A stretch of DNA of 64,000 nucleotides, from positions 124,001-188,000 of the forward strand of contig NZ_JAATTV010000004.1 in NCBI RefSeq assembly GCF_013414195.1. Direction: 5' to 3'. The DNA comes from Psychrobacter sp. BI730 (lineage in GTDB: Bacteria > Pseudomonadota > Gammaproteobacteria > Pseudomonadales > Moraxellaceae). The notes below the pieces were generated by a model that did not search any database, had not been told where the DNA came from, and saw only the letters and a program-made list of their open reading frames with translations. The position numbers and the translations under genes were made by a program. Positions 28,257 through 39,126 of this stretch are shown here, piece after piece (within the stretch, counting starts at the first letter, position 1; every line of letters starts with the position of its first letter).

Positions 28257-29360
28257 ATGGCATTAATCCGGCAACGCAAACTGACTAAACAACAGATTCG
28301 TCGCATCGACAAGCAGCAACTGTCCAATCAAGATAGTATTGATGACAGTTTGATGGATGGCGTGGTCATGGCGCATTACGGTAAGCAACTAGAAGTACAA
28401 GTCACTAGCCTGCCAGCTGTCATACCTGAGCAGCCAGAGATTGCGCCTGATGATCCTGAGCCGTTTTGGCAAACGCTTGAATTGAATGATATCTGGCGCT
28501 GTCATGTGCGTACCAATCTACCGATGCTAGCTGCTGGCGATCAAGTACGCTGGAATGCCGATTCTAATACTGGCTTTGGACGTATCGAAGCGGTCAAACC
28601 GCGTACATCGCTGGTTTCTCGTCCTGACCGCTATCATAAGCTCAAACCTGTTGCCGCCAACGTCGATATTTTGGCGATTGTTTTTGCACCATTACCTGCC
28701 GCCGCACCAACGCTGATCGATCGCTATCTCGTGGTATGTCATCATGCAGGTGTCAAACCACTGTTGGTACTCAACAAAGCCGATTTATTGGCAGAAGAGA
28801 ACGGCGTGGACACCAATGAATTATTGGCACAGTATGCCGCGCTTGGCTATGAAAGCGTTCTGACTTCGGTCGACTGCCCTGAAAATATCGCTGAGAGCGA
28901 TGAGCAAGAAGGCCTTGATGAACTAAAACGCTATATAGATAAAAAGCTGGTCATCTTTGCGGGTCAATCTGGCGTCGGTAAAAGCAGCTTAATCAATGCT
29001 CTTCTGCCTGACTCTGGACAGAGCGTCAATATCATTTCGCAAAACTCTAAGCTCGGTCAGCACACCACGACGACCAGTAGACTGCTGCCATTCAACCCCG
29101 AAGACCTCACCCAAGGCGGTATCGTCGATACACCAGGGATTCGTGAATATGGCATTTGGCACCTTACCCCTGATGATATTATTTCAGGCTTCGTTGAGCT
29201 AGCACCATTGGCCGGCGGTTGCCAATTCCGTGACTGTCGCCATACTCACAACAGCAAAGGCTGCGCGCTATGGCAAGCAGTAGCTGATGGTGAGGTATTG
29301 CAGCGCCGCGTTGAAAACCTCGTCACGCTACGAGAAGAGGCAGATACGAAGCCTTATTAA
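28257..29360 (+). CDS. rsgA: RsgA, small-subunit ribosome biogenesis GTPase
   Basis: 367 residues. Circularly permuted GTPase: G4 (LNKADLL) comes before G1 (AGQSGVGKSSL) and G3 (VDTPGIREYG). N-terminal OB-type domain (about 45-120) and C-terminal zinc site (CQFRDCRHTHNSKGC). It checks late 30S assembly. I start at the ATG at 28257 (MALIRQRKLTKQQ fits the family's basic N terminus); AGG lies upstream. A frame opening 57 bases earlier adds an unlikely hydrophobic leader. Confidence 0.94.
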   Translation: MALIRQRKLTKQQIRRIDKQQLSNQDSIDDSLMDGVVMAHYGKQLEVQVTSLPAVIPEQPEIAPDDPEPFWQTLELNDIWRCHVRTNLPMLAAGDQVRWNADSNTGFGRIEAVKPRTSLVSRPDRYHKLKPVAANVDILAIVFAPLPAAAPTLIDRYLVVCHHAGVKPLLVLNKADLLAEENGVDTNELLAQYAALGYESVLTSVDCPENIAESDEQEGLDELKRYIDKKLVIFAGQSGVGKSSLINALLPDSGQSVNIISQNSKLGQHTTTTSRLLPFNPEDLTQGGIVDTPGIREYGIWHLTPDDIISGFVELAPLAGGCQFRDCRHTHNSKGCALWQAVADGEVLQRRVENLVTLREEADTKPY

Positions 29361-29570
29361 TATTTGGCTTGTTAGTGTTCGCCTTAATTAAAAACGGTAT
29401 TGTGAGTAGATATTTTTATTAGGCTGAGAAGCTCCATAGATAAGTACAATAACCACCCAATTATTGCCTATATTATCGCCCGTTTACTATAGATGGCCTT
29501 ATCGGTATAATAGCGCCTTGTTCACTATCATTGGGCTGTCTTCTCAGCTCAATAGAACACTTATTTTTTT

Positions 29571-29584
29571 GGAGGTATGGTTTG
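29571..29584 (+). promoter_or_regulatory. Ribosome-binding site setting a TTG start for yibN
   Basis: GGAGG at 29571-29575 is six bases before TTG at 29582-29584. The ATG inside this stretch (29577) is in another frame and too close. Confidence 0.7.
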
Positions 29585-30037
29585 GATCGTGCGCTGGAAT
29601 TTGTGGGCAACCACCCGTTTTTATTTGGTATATTAGCCGTACTTGCTATACTGTTTTTTACGATTGAAAACAAACGTAGCGGTAGAAAAATATCGCCTAA
29701 CACGCTTGGCATGATGGTCAACTCTCAAAACGCGCAGCTTATCGATATTCGCGCTAAGAAGAAGTTTGAATCAGGCTATATTCAAGGCAGCCGTAACATA
29801 CCGTTCACTGACCTCAAAGACCGCTTAGAAGAGATTCGCGCGATTGAGCAGCCAGTGATTATCATCTGTGACATGGGCGTCCAAGCAGGCGCTGCGATTC
29901 AGATGATTGGTAAAGATAGTGTCTATCGCTTAGAGGGCGGTATTGGCGGCTGGCAAGGCGCTGGCATGCCATTGGTTGGTATAAAAGACGCCAAAGCAAA
30001 GGCTAAAGGTAAAACAAAACCAAGTCTAAGCAAGTAA
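29582..30037 (+). CDS. yibN: YibN-like membrane-anchored rhodanese-domain protein
   Basis: 151 residues from a TTG start. The start is decided by a strong GGAGG at 29571-29575, six bases ahead; no in-frame ATG is suitably placed. One N-terminal membrane segment (PFLFGILAVLAILFFTI), then a single rhodanese domain (about 45-135) with the candidate catalytic Cys in IICDMGVQAG. A basic Lys-rich tail ends the protein. The neighbours are grxC and secB, the same order as yibN-grxC-secB in enterobacteria, which supports the name. Substrate unknown. Confidence 0.88.
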   Translation: MDRALEFVGNHPFLFGILAVLAILFFTIENKRSGRKISPNTLGMMVNSQNAQLIDIRAKKKFESGYIQGSRNIPFTDLKDRLEEIRAIEQPVIIICDMGVQAGAAIQMIGKDSVYRLEGGIGGWQGAGMPLVGIKDAKAKAKGKTKPSLSK

Positions 30038-30123
30038 TAGACCTGTATGGGCGCTTAAGTGAAGCGTTTATACACATCGCTTACCTGATGTTTATGCGAC
30101 CTGACTAACATTATCAGCTCTAT

Positions 30124-30157
30124 AAAAAAGACACCTTTTTATCAGGTGTCTTTTTTT
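30124..30157 (+). terminator. Terminator after yibN
   Basis: AAAAAGACACCT/AGGTGTCTTTTT around TTTTATC with a seven-T tail. The remainder of the gap up to grxC (30158-30387) shows no supported gene; a 63-codon frame there has no ribosome-binding site. Confidence 0.88.
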
Positions 30158-30387
30158 GTGGTTTATTTTTTATATTCTATTTATCATGTTTTATAGCACT
30201 AAAGGACGTTTTGAGCCAAAACGGCTTGAATTTGTCATGCCCATCCCCACTTTAGTAATGAGCATCACCGAATGCATTTTTACTTTACTCATTGATAACA
30301 GACTATACCAACGCTTAGACTATGATAATTTATCATGCTCTTTATAATACGTTTGTTATCTCATCAATTTATAAATAAGGATTTATC

Positions 30388-30651
30388 ATGACTGTATCTG
30401 TGAAAGTTTACACTACCCCTATCTGCCCATACTGCTCAAACGCCAAACAACTACTAAAAACCAAAGGCGTTGATTATGAAGAAATCGGCATGCATGATAT
30501 GAGCAGCGAAGAGCGCCAAGCGTTAATGAAGAAAACCAATAATTACCGCACTGTGCCGCAAATCTTCGTTGGTGAAACCTTTGTCGGTGGTTTTGATGAG
30601 CTCAACCAAATGAACCAGCAAGGCAAACTTGACGAGCTATTGGCAGGTTAA
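30388..30651 (+). CDS. grxC: Glutaredoxin 3
   Basis: 87 residues. Redox motif CPYC (Cys13, Cys16), cis-proline region RTVPQIFVG and glutathione-binding GGFDEL. Cytoplasmic glutathione-dependent disulfide reductase. AAGGA precedes the ATG. It lies between yibN and secB. Confidence 0.96.
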   Translation: MTVSVKVYTTPICPYCSNAKQLLKTKGVDYEEIGMHDMSSEERQALMKKTNNYRTVPQIFVGETFVGGFDELNQMNQQGKLDELLAG

Positions 30652-30667
30652 TCTGCTACCTTTCTTT

Positions 30668-30701
30668 ACTGTCTGTCTTTATTTATGTAAAGATAGACAG
30701 T
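30668..30701. other. Hairpin after grxC (weak terminator or mRNA end)
   Basis: 14-bp stem ACTGTCTGTCTTTA/TAAAGATAGACAGT with one G-U pair and a six-base loop, not followed by a clean T run. A second hairpin (TCGAGAC/GTCTCGA, 30744-30771) lies before secB. They may end or process the grxC message. Confidence 0.5.
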
Positions 30702-30843
30702 GGCATGTTTTAATAGAGCAGTAAGAAGTAACGATAAAAAATATCGAGACAATACCAAAAAATAGTCTCGATTTATATTACAATGAACTTTTATTAAAAT
30801 GACGATTTGCCCAATCATTTGATTTAATTTTAGAGGATTTACC

Positions 30844-31296
30844 ATGGCTGAAGAACAAGCACAACCACAATTGGCACTAGAACGCATCTACGTAAAAGAC
30901 ATGTCACTTGAAGTCCCAGGCGCTAGCGTATTCACCAAAGAGTGGAACCCAGAGCTTGATATCAATTTGTCTAGCAACGCTGAAAAACTAGATGACGATC
31001 ATTATCAAATCATCCTAACTGTGAGCGTTACTGCCAAAAATGCGGAAGAAGCAGCATTTATCGCTGAAGTGCATCAAGCAGGTATCTTCTTACTAAAAGA
31101 CATTCCAGAAGATCAAATCGGTCAAATCCTAGGCGCATACTGCCCTAATGTGTTGTTCCCATATGCTCGTGAAGTCATCAGCGACATCGTGACACGTGGT
31201 AGCTTCCCACAATTGCTACTAGCACCTGTAAACTTTGATCAAGCGTATGCACAGAGCCAACAGCAAGCACAAGTTGGTGCTCAAGGTAATGCATAA
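30844..31296 (+). CDS. secB: Protein-export chaperone SecB
   Basis: 150 residues, the normal size. It holds precursor proteins unfolded and passes them to SecA. Recognisable family blocks: [12 protein letters not shown] at the start, [21 protein letters not shown] and the strongly conserved [19 protein letters not shown] (in parts), [20 protein letters not shown] precedes the ATG. The Gln/Ala-rich tail is usual. Confidence 0.97.
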   Translation: MAEEQAQPQLALERIYVKDMSLEVPGASVFTKEWNPELDINLSSNAEKLDDDHYQIILTVSVTAKNAEEAAFIAEVHQAGIFLLKDIPEDQIGQILGAYCPNVLFPYAREVISDIVTRGSFPQLLLAPVNFDQAYAQSQQQAQVGAQGNA

Positions 31297-31344
31297 GCAT
31301 TAATTAAAATATATGAGTTCTACCAGTCGTATATTTGATAAAAG

Positions 31345-31379
31345 GCCGTTTACTTATAATGAGTAAGCGGTTTTTTTGT
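31345..31379 (+). terminator. Terminator of secB
   Basis: CCGTTTACT/AGTAAGCGG (one wobble) around TATAATG, followed by seven T. Confidence 0.75.
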
Positions 31380-31411
31380 GGGTATGTTTTATGAGGCATA
31401 AAATTATCAGC

Positions 31412-31442
31412 CATAAAAAAACCCTGCTATTAAACAGGGTCT
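31412..31442 (-). terminator. Terminator of adk
   Basis: ACCCTG/CAGGGT stem; on the minus strand seven T follow. It lies 46 bases beyond the adk stop. Confidence 0.75.
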
Positions 31443-31488
31443 TCAATGACTACATCGACTGGCTAAATCAATTAGCTAACCTCGATAG

Positions 31489-32477
<989 letters not shown>

Positions 32478-33758
32478 CTATGGCACTTGTTGATTGATTT
32501 CCACGTTGACCTGATTTTGTTCTGCGCTGATAACCACTGGATTGCCCGAAAGGTCGCCTGACTCTGCGGTAGCATTGCCACTATGACTGATACGAGCGAT
32601 GACCGCTAGCTGCACTTTATCAGAACGAGCCGATCCTAGGGTACGTTCTGGCATCATAGCATCAAGATCACTTAGGCTAATAACTGCTTCGCCTTGTTTG
32701 ATATTGCTAATTGGTAGACGCTTAGCCGCAAATGGTGGACCACCTTTCACGTCACGTATCGCTACGAATAGCGTATCGTCAGCTTTTACCAATGGTAACA
32801 GACTAGCATTTATTTTAACGGTCACTTCAACGCCTTCAGAGGCTTGCTGCTGCTGCATCACCACATTAGCACTAAGCTCGTCTAGACTTGATAGCGCTTG
32901 CGTATGATCGCCTGGTTTGGCCGCGATACTGTCACGCAGACGTTTAATCCAGCCTTGCGCTTGATCGAAGTTGCTAGCACGTGCCTCACCCATCGCCATA
33001 AGCATTTGTGCGCCCTCATGCTCTGGGTTTTTGGCCAGTATGTTTTCTAACACTCGGCGGCTATTGGCATCTAACTGACCCTTATTAGCAAAGAAACTAA
33101 TCTGCGCATAAGTGGTCGCAATCTCTTCGTTATCAGGTGATAGACGATAAGCGCGCGACAAAGCCTCTAATGCCGAATCAGTCGCCTCTAATGACAAGAA
33201 CAGCTCCGACAGGCGCATCCAGCGATTGTAGTCACTGGCATGACGATAGACGTTAGTCTGCATGGCACTAATCAGCTGATTACCATCTTCAATTGCCCAA
33301 GCCGGTGGCTGATCGATTCTACCTGTTAATAGATCGTCTGCCACTTGACCGACTTTGTCCTCAGCAGCCCATAGCTCAAATACAGGTGTGCGATCACCGA
33401 CCATCAGATATGCCATGGCCGTTAATACAGGCACCCAAACCATAATAATCAATCGGCTTTTGATACCTGGCGTGACCATTGGTGACACTTCACGCTGAGC
33501 ATCCAAAAGCTGACGTTCAAGCTCAAGCTTCTGGTTTTGATAGTGATGGTCATCAATGATACCACTGTCTTTGTCTGTTTTCAGCTCTGCTAGTCGCTCA
33601 CGAAACACAGCAACGTTGATATCCAGCAGTTGATTGTCCACAGGCATGCTATGCGAACGCGGTGCTCTTAACCACGGCTTAATGGTGATAACACCCAATA
33701 AAAGAGCGACAAGTAAACTTAGCGCAATAAATAAGCCAACAGTAGAAAATATGGTCAT
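32478..33758 (-). CDS. ccmI: Cytochrome c maturation protein CcmI
   Basis: 426 residues. Two N-terminal membrane segments (about 5-25 and 105-122) flank a cytoplasmic coiled region; a periplasmic TPR domain follows (about 165-300, e.g. SALEALSRAYRLSPDNEE) and a C-terminal beta-rich domain (about 310-415). CcmI binds apocytochrome c and passes it to CcmF/CcmH. The start overlaps the ccmH stop by four bases (ATGA type), so translation is probably coupled. Last gene of the ccmF-G-H-I block. Confidence 0.92.
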   Translation of the reverse strand: MTIFSTVGLFIALSLLVALLLGVITIKPWLRAPRSHSMPVDNQLLDINVAVFRERLAELKTDKDSGIIDDHHYQNQKLELERQLLDAQREVSPMVTPGIKSRLIIMVWVPVLTAMAYLMVGDRTPVFELWAAEDKVGQVADDLLTGRIDQPPAWAIEDGNQLISAMQTNVYRHASDYNRWMRLSELFLSLEATDSALEALSRAYRLSPDNEEIATTYAQISFFANKGQLDANSRRVLENILAKNPEHEGAQMLMAMGEARASNFDQAQGWIKRLRDSIAAKPGDHTQALSSLDELSANVVMQQQQASEGVEVTVKINASLLPLVKADDTLFVAIRDVKGGPPFAAKRLPISNIKQGEAVISLSDLDAMMPERTLGSARSDKVQLAVIARISHSGNATAESGDLSGNPVVISAEQNQVNVEINQQVP

Positions 33759-34318
33759 TTTTTGCCCCCAAGGCTTGTAGTGTCGTCTTTGTCATCGTTA
33801 TTGGCTCGTGACAATAAGCGATCAAGTTCTGCTTTTTCAGCGGCAGACAACGCTTTGACATGGTTGTCTACTGCTACACCACTCTCACCGCTGGCGACAA
33901 GCTGACGGCGTTTACTTTGCCAAAACCAACCGACCAATAAAACGATCAATAATAACGGTGGGAAAAACCATAAAATCCATGTTGAAGGACGTACTGGCGG
34001 CTTATAACTGATAAAGTCGCCATAACGCTCTTGCATATAGGCTCGAATCTCGCCGTCGCTACGACCATCTTTTATCAAGTCATAGGTTTTTTGCTTTAAG
34101 TCTTGCGCAATTGGCGCATCAGACCCTGCCAAGTTCTGATTTTGACATTTCGGGCAGCGTAGCTCTTCGATGAGACCGCGATACTGGGCTTCTTGTTGCA
34201 CAGAATCAAAATCGTAGACATCAATGGCAGCAAAGCTTGCCATGCTGAATAGACAAGCGATAAACAAGCTTACTAACTTTATGGTCGCGTTTCTTATTTG
34301 GTAGGCTATCATTTGCAC
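33755..34318 (-). CDS. ccmH: Cytochrome c maturation thiol oxidoreductase CcmH
   Basis: 187 residues. Signal peptide (to about MASFA), the redox motif LRCPKCQNQNL, the conserved YMQERYGDFISYKPP and a C-terminal membrane anchor (WILWFFPPLLLIVLLVGWFW). It reduces apocytochrome c haem-binding cysteines. It overlaps ccmG by ten bases and ccmI by four. Confidence 0.95.
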   Translation of the reverse strand: MQMIAYQIRNATIKLVSLFIACLFSMASFAAIDVYDFDSVQQEAQYRGLIEELRCPKCQNQNLAGSDAPIAQDLKQKTYDLIKDGRSDGEIRAYMQERYGDFISYKPPVRPSTWILWFFPPLLLIVLLVGWFWQSKRRQLVASGESGVAVDNHVKALSAAEKAELDRLLSRANNDDKDDTTSLGGKK

Positions 34319-34986
34319 GCCTCCGCAATTTGGCTCGGATCTGGACTGACACCATTATTACTAGCGTCATTGAGTACCATTAAGCAAGGCGTAATACGGC
34401 TTTGCCAATTGCTCTCATTGATTTCACCGATGATATGCTGACGAATAATTCCATCACCATCGACGATGAAAGTCTCAGGCGCACCAGTCAGACCTAAGTC
34501 AAGAGCGAACTGTCCTGACAAGTCTTGAATAGACATAGAGAACGGGTCGCCACCGCGATTCAGGTACCCTAACGCATCACCAATATCATCTTTGTAGTTT
34601 ACGCCCACCAAGTTAACACCGCGCTCTTCTAGTTTCATCAAAAAAGGATGCTCAATGATACAAGTTGGACACCAAGAGCCCCAGATATTCATGAGGAATG
34701 GCTTATCTGGCAAGTTGTCATTGGTCATGATACGGCTGGTATCTGATAATAATGGCAACTCAAAGGCAGGTACTGGACGCTCAAGTGCTGTATTGGTTAC
34801 GATATCAGTCGGCTTGCCCAAACGCATATAGAGCATAGCGACCAAACCAATAAAGATAACCAGCGGAATCAAAAACCCAATTTTCAGTTTTTTCTTAGTT
34901 TTTACTTTATTGCTGCTTGGCGTTTTAATCTCGTTTACAGATTTTTGCTGAGCTTTTTTATCAGGTTCATTGTTTGAGGTAGTCAT
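34309..34986 (-). CDS. ccmG: Thiol:disulfide interchange protein CcmG (DsbE)
   Basis: 225 residues. A long Lys-rich cytoplasmic N terminus (about 35 residues, longer than E. coli), one membrane anchor (IGFLIPLVIFIGLVAMLYM), then a periplasmic thioredoxin fold with WCPTC and the family-specific GVNYKD and GAPETFIVDGDG. It keeps CcmH and apocytochrome c reduced. It begins one base after the ccmF stop. Confidence 0.95.
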   Translation of the reverse strand: MTTSNNEPDKKAQQKSVNEIKTPSSNKVKTKKKLKIGFLIPLVIFIGLVAMLYMRLGKPTDIVTNTALERPVPAFELPLLSDTSRIMTNDNLPDKPFLMNIWGSWCPTCIIEHPFLMKLEERGVNLVGVNYKDDIGDALGYLNRGGDPFSMSIQDLSGQFALDLGLTGAPETFIVDGDGIIRQHIIGEINESNWQSRITPCLMVLNDASNNGVSPDPSQIAEACK

Positions 34987-34987
34987 A

Positions 34988-37018
34988 CTAACGCTCCCCT
35001 ATCTTTGTAGCTGACGTATCCAAATCTGCAACCGTCGCAAATCCTGATTTTTTGGCCGCGATTTGCGCAGGTGTTTTGGTTTTTTTGATACGGTAACGAT
35101 TGTCTAGCATACTGAGCAATGCACCGAACGCCATGATAAGCGCACCCAACCATATCCAGCGGATAAGCGGTTTGACATAGATACGAAACGCCCATTCATT
35201 GCTATCTTCAGCAATCGGCTCACCAAGTGCTACGTACACATCACGCATCAGATTGGCATCAATCGCAGCCTCCGTCATCGGCATCATACTGATAATATAG
35301 TTACGTTTTTCAGGATATAACGTGGTCACTTCTTGACCGTCTTTACTGACTGTTACTTCTGCTTGCGTAGCGTCAAAGTTACTGCCTTTTACTTCACTAA
35401 AACCTTTTACCGTAAAGTCATAGCCTTGCACATTGACACTGTCGTTGGGCCCTAATGCCACATCGCGCTCAATGCTCAACGTAGTGGTAAATGCCACGCC
35501 GATAACTGCAATGATAACGCCAATATGAGCGGTTTGCTGACCCCAGTAGCTTAGACGCAACTGACGTAAGCCGTTTAAACGACTTGGGGCATTTTTGGTC
35601 TTGTCTTTGAAATCGACAACCATCCATAACAATACCCAGAAGCTCACGGCCAGTGTGACACCGATATTTAGCATAGCTGATGGACTGGTGAAATAGGTGA
35701 TAATGGCAGCCAATACCAAACTGCTCACCGCGATAACCATACCAGCACCCAATAACGGGCGGCTGTCTTGTTTCCAGCGGATATTAGAACCCATGCCCAT
35801 CGCCACCAGTAGCAGCCATGTCAACGGCACAAACAGGGCGTTGAAGTATGGAGGGCCGACAGATACCTGACCTAAATTAAAGGCATCAGCAATAATAGGA
35901 TACAGCGTACCAAGTAGTACCACTAAGGTTGAAATGAGAATGATAACGTTGTTAATCACCAAAAATGATTCACGTGAGATGAGTCGATACTGACTCTCGA
36001 CCGTCAAACGCCAACCACGTACAGCAAACATCAATAGACCACCACCGACGATGATACCGAGTATGACTAGAATCACTAGACCACGCGTCGGATCAGCGGC
36101 AAACGAATGCACTGAGGTGATGACACCTGAACGTACTAAGAACGTACCAAGCAAGCTAAGCGCAAAAGCAAAGATTGCGAGCATAATCGTCCATGCTTTA
36201 AATACACCGCGTTTTTCGGTGACAGCAAGTGAATGCAGTAGCGCCGTCCCTGCCAACCACGGCATCAATGAGGCGTTCTCTACTGGATCCCAGAACCACC
36301 AACCGCCCCAGCCAAGCTCATAATAAGCCCACCACGAGCCAAGCGCGATACCGACTGTTAAGAAACCCCAAGCAGCCAATGCCCATGGACGCGACCAACG
36401 TGTCCATACCGCATCCAAACGCCCTTCCCACAATGCTGCCATACAAAACGCAAATGGCACAACCATGCCCACATAGCCCATATAAAGCATCGGTGGATGA
36501 ATAATCAGACCAAAATCTTGCAATACAGGGTTTAGATCTGCGCCATCAACAGGTAGATTAGGTAATGTGCGATCAAATGGTGATGAGGTAAAGATAAGCA
36601 TCGCTAACATCATCATCTGCACGCCTGCCAATATCACCAGCACTCGCGCACGCATAGACAACGGTAATCCACGACTGAAGTAAGAGACCAGCGCACACCA
36701 AGTGGCCATGATGGTCATCCAAAGCAGTAGCGAGCCTTCATGCCCGCCCCATGTCGCCGACAGCTTATAGTACCAAGGCAGCAATGTATTGGAATGCTGA
36801 GTGACGTAGACGAGACTAAAGTCGTTGTAATAAAAGCCTGCCATCAGCGCAGCAAATGAGGTAATCATTGCCGCAAATTGTGCCCATGCCAGACTTGGCG
36901 CCAAACGCTGCCAAGCGACGTGGTCACGCATGACGCCAATGGTTGGTAGTACCACCTGCAAAATCGCCAATATAAAAGCGGCCAGCAAGGCAAAATAACC
37001 CAATTCTGTGATTAACAT
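34988..37018 (-). CDS. ccmF: Cytochrome c haem lyase subunit CcmF
   Basis: 676 residues with about 15 membrane segments. The tryptophan-rich haem-handling motif is present (WAYYELGWGGWWFWDPVENAS, in part), with conserved His residues nearby (GGHEGSLLLW, HPPMLYMGY). CcmF with CcmH/CcmI attaches haem to apocytochrome c in the inner membrane. AAGG lies nine bases before the ATG. It heads the four-gene minus-strand block. ccmABCDE, which make and deliver holo-CcmE, are not next to it. Confidence 0.96.
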   Translation of the reverse strand: MLITELGYFALLAAFILAILQVVLPTIGVMRDHVAWQRLAPSLAWAQFAAMITSFAALMAGFYYNDFSLVYVTQHSNTLLPWYYKLSATWGGHEGSLLLWMTIMATWCALVSYFSRGLPLSMRARVLVILAGVQMMMLAMLIFTSSPFDRTLPNLPVDGADLNPVLQDFGLIIHPPMLYMGYVGMVVPFAFCMAALWEGRLDAVWTRWSRPWALAAWGFLTVGIALGSWWAYYELGWGGWWFWDPVENASLMPWLAGTALLHSLAVTEKRGVFKAWTIMLAIFAFALSLLGTFLVRSGVITSVHSFAADPTRGLVILVILGIIVGGGLLMFAVRGWRLTVESQYRLISRESFLVINNVIILISTLVVLLGTLYPIIADAFNLGQVSVGPPYFNALFVPLTWLLLVAMGMGSNIRWKQDSRPLLGAGMVIAVSSLVLAAIITYFTSPSAMLNIGVTLAVSFWVLLWMVVDFKDKTKNAPSRLNGLRQLRLSYWGQQTAHIGVIIAVIGVAFTTTLSIERDVALGPNDSVNVQGYDFTVKGFSEVKGSNFDATQAEVTVSKDGQEVTTLYPEKRNYIISMMPMTEAAIDANLMRDVYVALGEPIAEDSNEWAFRIYVKPLIRWIWLGALIMAFGALLSMLDNRYRIKKTKTPAQIAAKKSGFATVADLDTSATKIGER

Positions 37019-37298
37019 ACGGTCTAACCTTGTTTACCTTGGATACAATTAAGGGTTCACCGATGGCATTGCTAGCCACTGGCAAACGCTAATAGTCCTT
37101 TATGCGGTCATAGTTTACGGTTAAAAACTGAGGTTTCAATTGCTGTAGAAGCACATAAAACCCGCTACTATCATTGTGACGTACCAATATGAATGATTGA
37201 TACAAAATGCTTATCTGTTGTTAATTTTACATTTTTTAGTTATTCAAAGCTTATTCAATACAGCCGTTCATGACTAATTAAAAATACTTATTGATGCA

Positions 37299-38633
37299 TT
37301 ATTGCATCGAGGGGAAAAATACTAACACTAAATGCAACCAACCTGCTAGAAAACCAGTCAAACCGCCCAAAACAATCAACGTCATCTCATCCTCGCGGAA
37401 AGCGGGACGCAATAGGTTCTGAAACTCATTTGGCGTGAGCGCACGTATTCTATCGCGAAACAGACCAAATATCTTACTGGCTCGGCTTTCATTTAGCTCA
37501 GGATCTCGCAGTGGCACCATCGTTGCGACAATAGATTTGTCGATAATGGTATTTTTAAGTTGGCCATAATCACGGCGTCCCAACCCCACACGTAGAGTCG
37601 TGCTAATCACTGGTGACTCTAGCACCGTATATAGATGCGATTTCATCAAATCACGAGTTTGCGCTGAGCGGTCACCATACATCATCTCATTCATGATGTT
37701 TTCTAAAGTGACCAAATCCTTTACCACAATTTCAGCAAAAACCTCAGAAACTTCCTCTTGGCGCTTCATAAAGCCGCCTTGCAAACGATACTTTGCAATA
37801 TGTGGTATGACGGGTTTGATAAATGGAAAGCGACTCTGCACCGAAAACAGCTTTAAATAAGGTATAAAGTGCGGCTCTACTGGATTAAACACCATCCAAA
37901 TGGCAATCCAATTGGTGAGAAAACCCCAAATCGCAGCAAAGAACGGCACAGTCCAATGCTGCGGCACCACCAAAAATATAAACATCTGGATAATACCAAA
38001 CACTAGACCAATCAACGCACTGATGTGCCAGATAAAATCGATTTCTTTTTGGCCGACCTTTAAAAACATATTGACCATCAGGCGACGATCGTTTTCCATG
38101 GTGTTGACAATCATTTTACGCATATCGACCAAGTCTTCGACATGATAAGTCAAATCTGTCACAAGCGACTGCATAATACTGGGCAGCTCTTTGTGTGCTT
38201 GCGCATAGACACGGCGCTTTAGGGCGTAAGGAAGGTTGCCCCACAATGCTGGCGAGTGATCCAACATAATCTCATCAATCAATGGCTCAAGGTTTTTGTC
38301 TACCGTATCAGTGACAAATATCGCCATTTGCTCAGGCTCCATCGCCTTAAAAAACTCATCAAGCGAACCGAGTTTTGAGAGCGTCTGGTCAACGATAACT
38401 CCTGATATCTTGCCCGCTTTGCGCGGAACGATACCTTGCCAACCGATACCTGGCAACCCAAAAAACGGGAAGTTAGGAATACGAATACCCCAGAACTTAA
38501 CCGGATAAAACAGCATCTTGAGCGCCATCCACACATGTACCCAAGTGACGAATGCCGTCACTGGTGGAATGGTCAGCATGGCAAAGAACTCTGGATGTTC
38601 AGCTATCGTCTGCCATAATGAATTTACGTCCAT
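37299..38633 (-). CDS. DUF445 family membrane protein
   Basis: 444 residues. Hydrophobic segments at about 18-40, 205-235 and 240-260 and at the C terminus (IVLGGLTGFLAGWLHLVLVFF), with long soluble helical parts between. Repeated motifs such as WIAIWMVFNPVEP, and GIVPRKAGKIS in the N-terminal part, are typical of DUF445/YjiN-YheB-type proteins. Function unknown. No strong ribosome-binding site precedes the ATG. It is transcribed toward the ccm block, 280 bases away. Confidence 0.8.
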   Translation of the reverse strand: MDVNSLWQTIAEHPEFFAMLTIPPVTAFVTWVHVWMALKMLFYPVKFWGIRIPNFPFFGLPGIGWQGIVPRKAGKISGVIVDQTLSKLGSLDEFFKAMEPEQMAIFVTDTVDKNLEPLIDEIMLDHSPALWGNLPYALKRRVYAQAHKELPSIMQSLVTDLTYHVEDLVDMRKMIVNTMENDRRLMVNMFLKVGQKEIDFIWHISALIGLVFGIIQMFIFLVVPQHWTVPFFAAIWGFLTNWIAIWMVFNPVEPHFIPYLKLFSVQSRFPFIKPVIPHIAKYRLQGGFMKRQEEVSEVFAEIVVKDLVTLENIMNEMMYGDRSAQTRDLMKSHLYTVLESPVISTTLRVGLGRRDYGQLKNTIIDKSIVATMVPLRDPELNESRASKIFGLFRDRIRALTPNEFQNLLRPAFREDEMTLIVLGGLTGFLAGWLHLVLVFFPSMQ

Positions 38634-39126
38634 GACTTATCTAGTCCCTGACAGGTTGATTGTCGTTGCTAATATTGTCGCTACTGATAACGAGACTTTA
38701 GCAAAATGAGAACGTTTCAAAAGACGCTCCGCCCATAATAACTACTATAAAATAAATCGCTTGATTTTAGCATACTTGCCATTTATTAGCACATATAGAC
38801 CAGCGGCAAGTTGTGACTAAAGATGACATGGTTGATATCGTCTGCTCCCCAATAAAAACCTAAATATAAGCCAGTGCTTGGTCAGTAGATAATCAAGACA
38901 AAATATATGACTGAGTACTGCGCCTGCTCATTTGTTCTGTTATAATTTGTAGTGAAATAACAAAAACTACCTGCGTATAAATGACTGCATGACGATTTCA
39001 CACCATACCCTTCTATGTGATTGAAACCATTTGCATTATCTTTTAGACTCACCGCACTTTGGTTAACCAACCTGCCCTCTTATTTTTCTTTTATTGACTC
39101 ACTGACCGTTTGGGCTCTGATCTTCT
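38634..39126. other. Divergent intergenic region DUF445/mrdA
   Basis: About 490 bases. TGTTATAAT at 38938-38946 is an extended -10 pointing toward mrdA, though about 180 bases from its start codon. A 62-codon minus frame here has no ribosome-binding site. Nothing else is recognised. Confidence 0.4.

Noticed and set aside
30156-30347. 63-codon plus-strand frame between yibN and grxC
   Set aside because: Starts inside the terminator's T run, no ribosome-binding site, no recognisable motif.
38882-39070. 62-codon minus-strand frame upstream of mrdA
   Set aside because: No start signal, and it overlaps the probable mrdA promoter.
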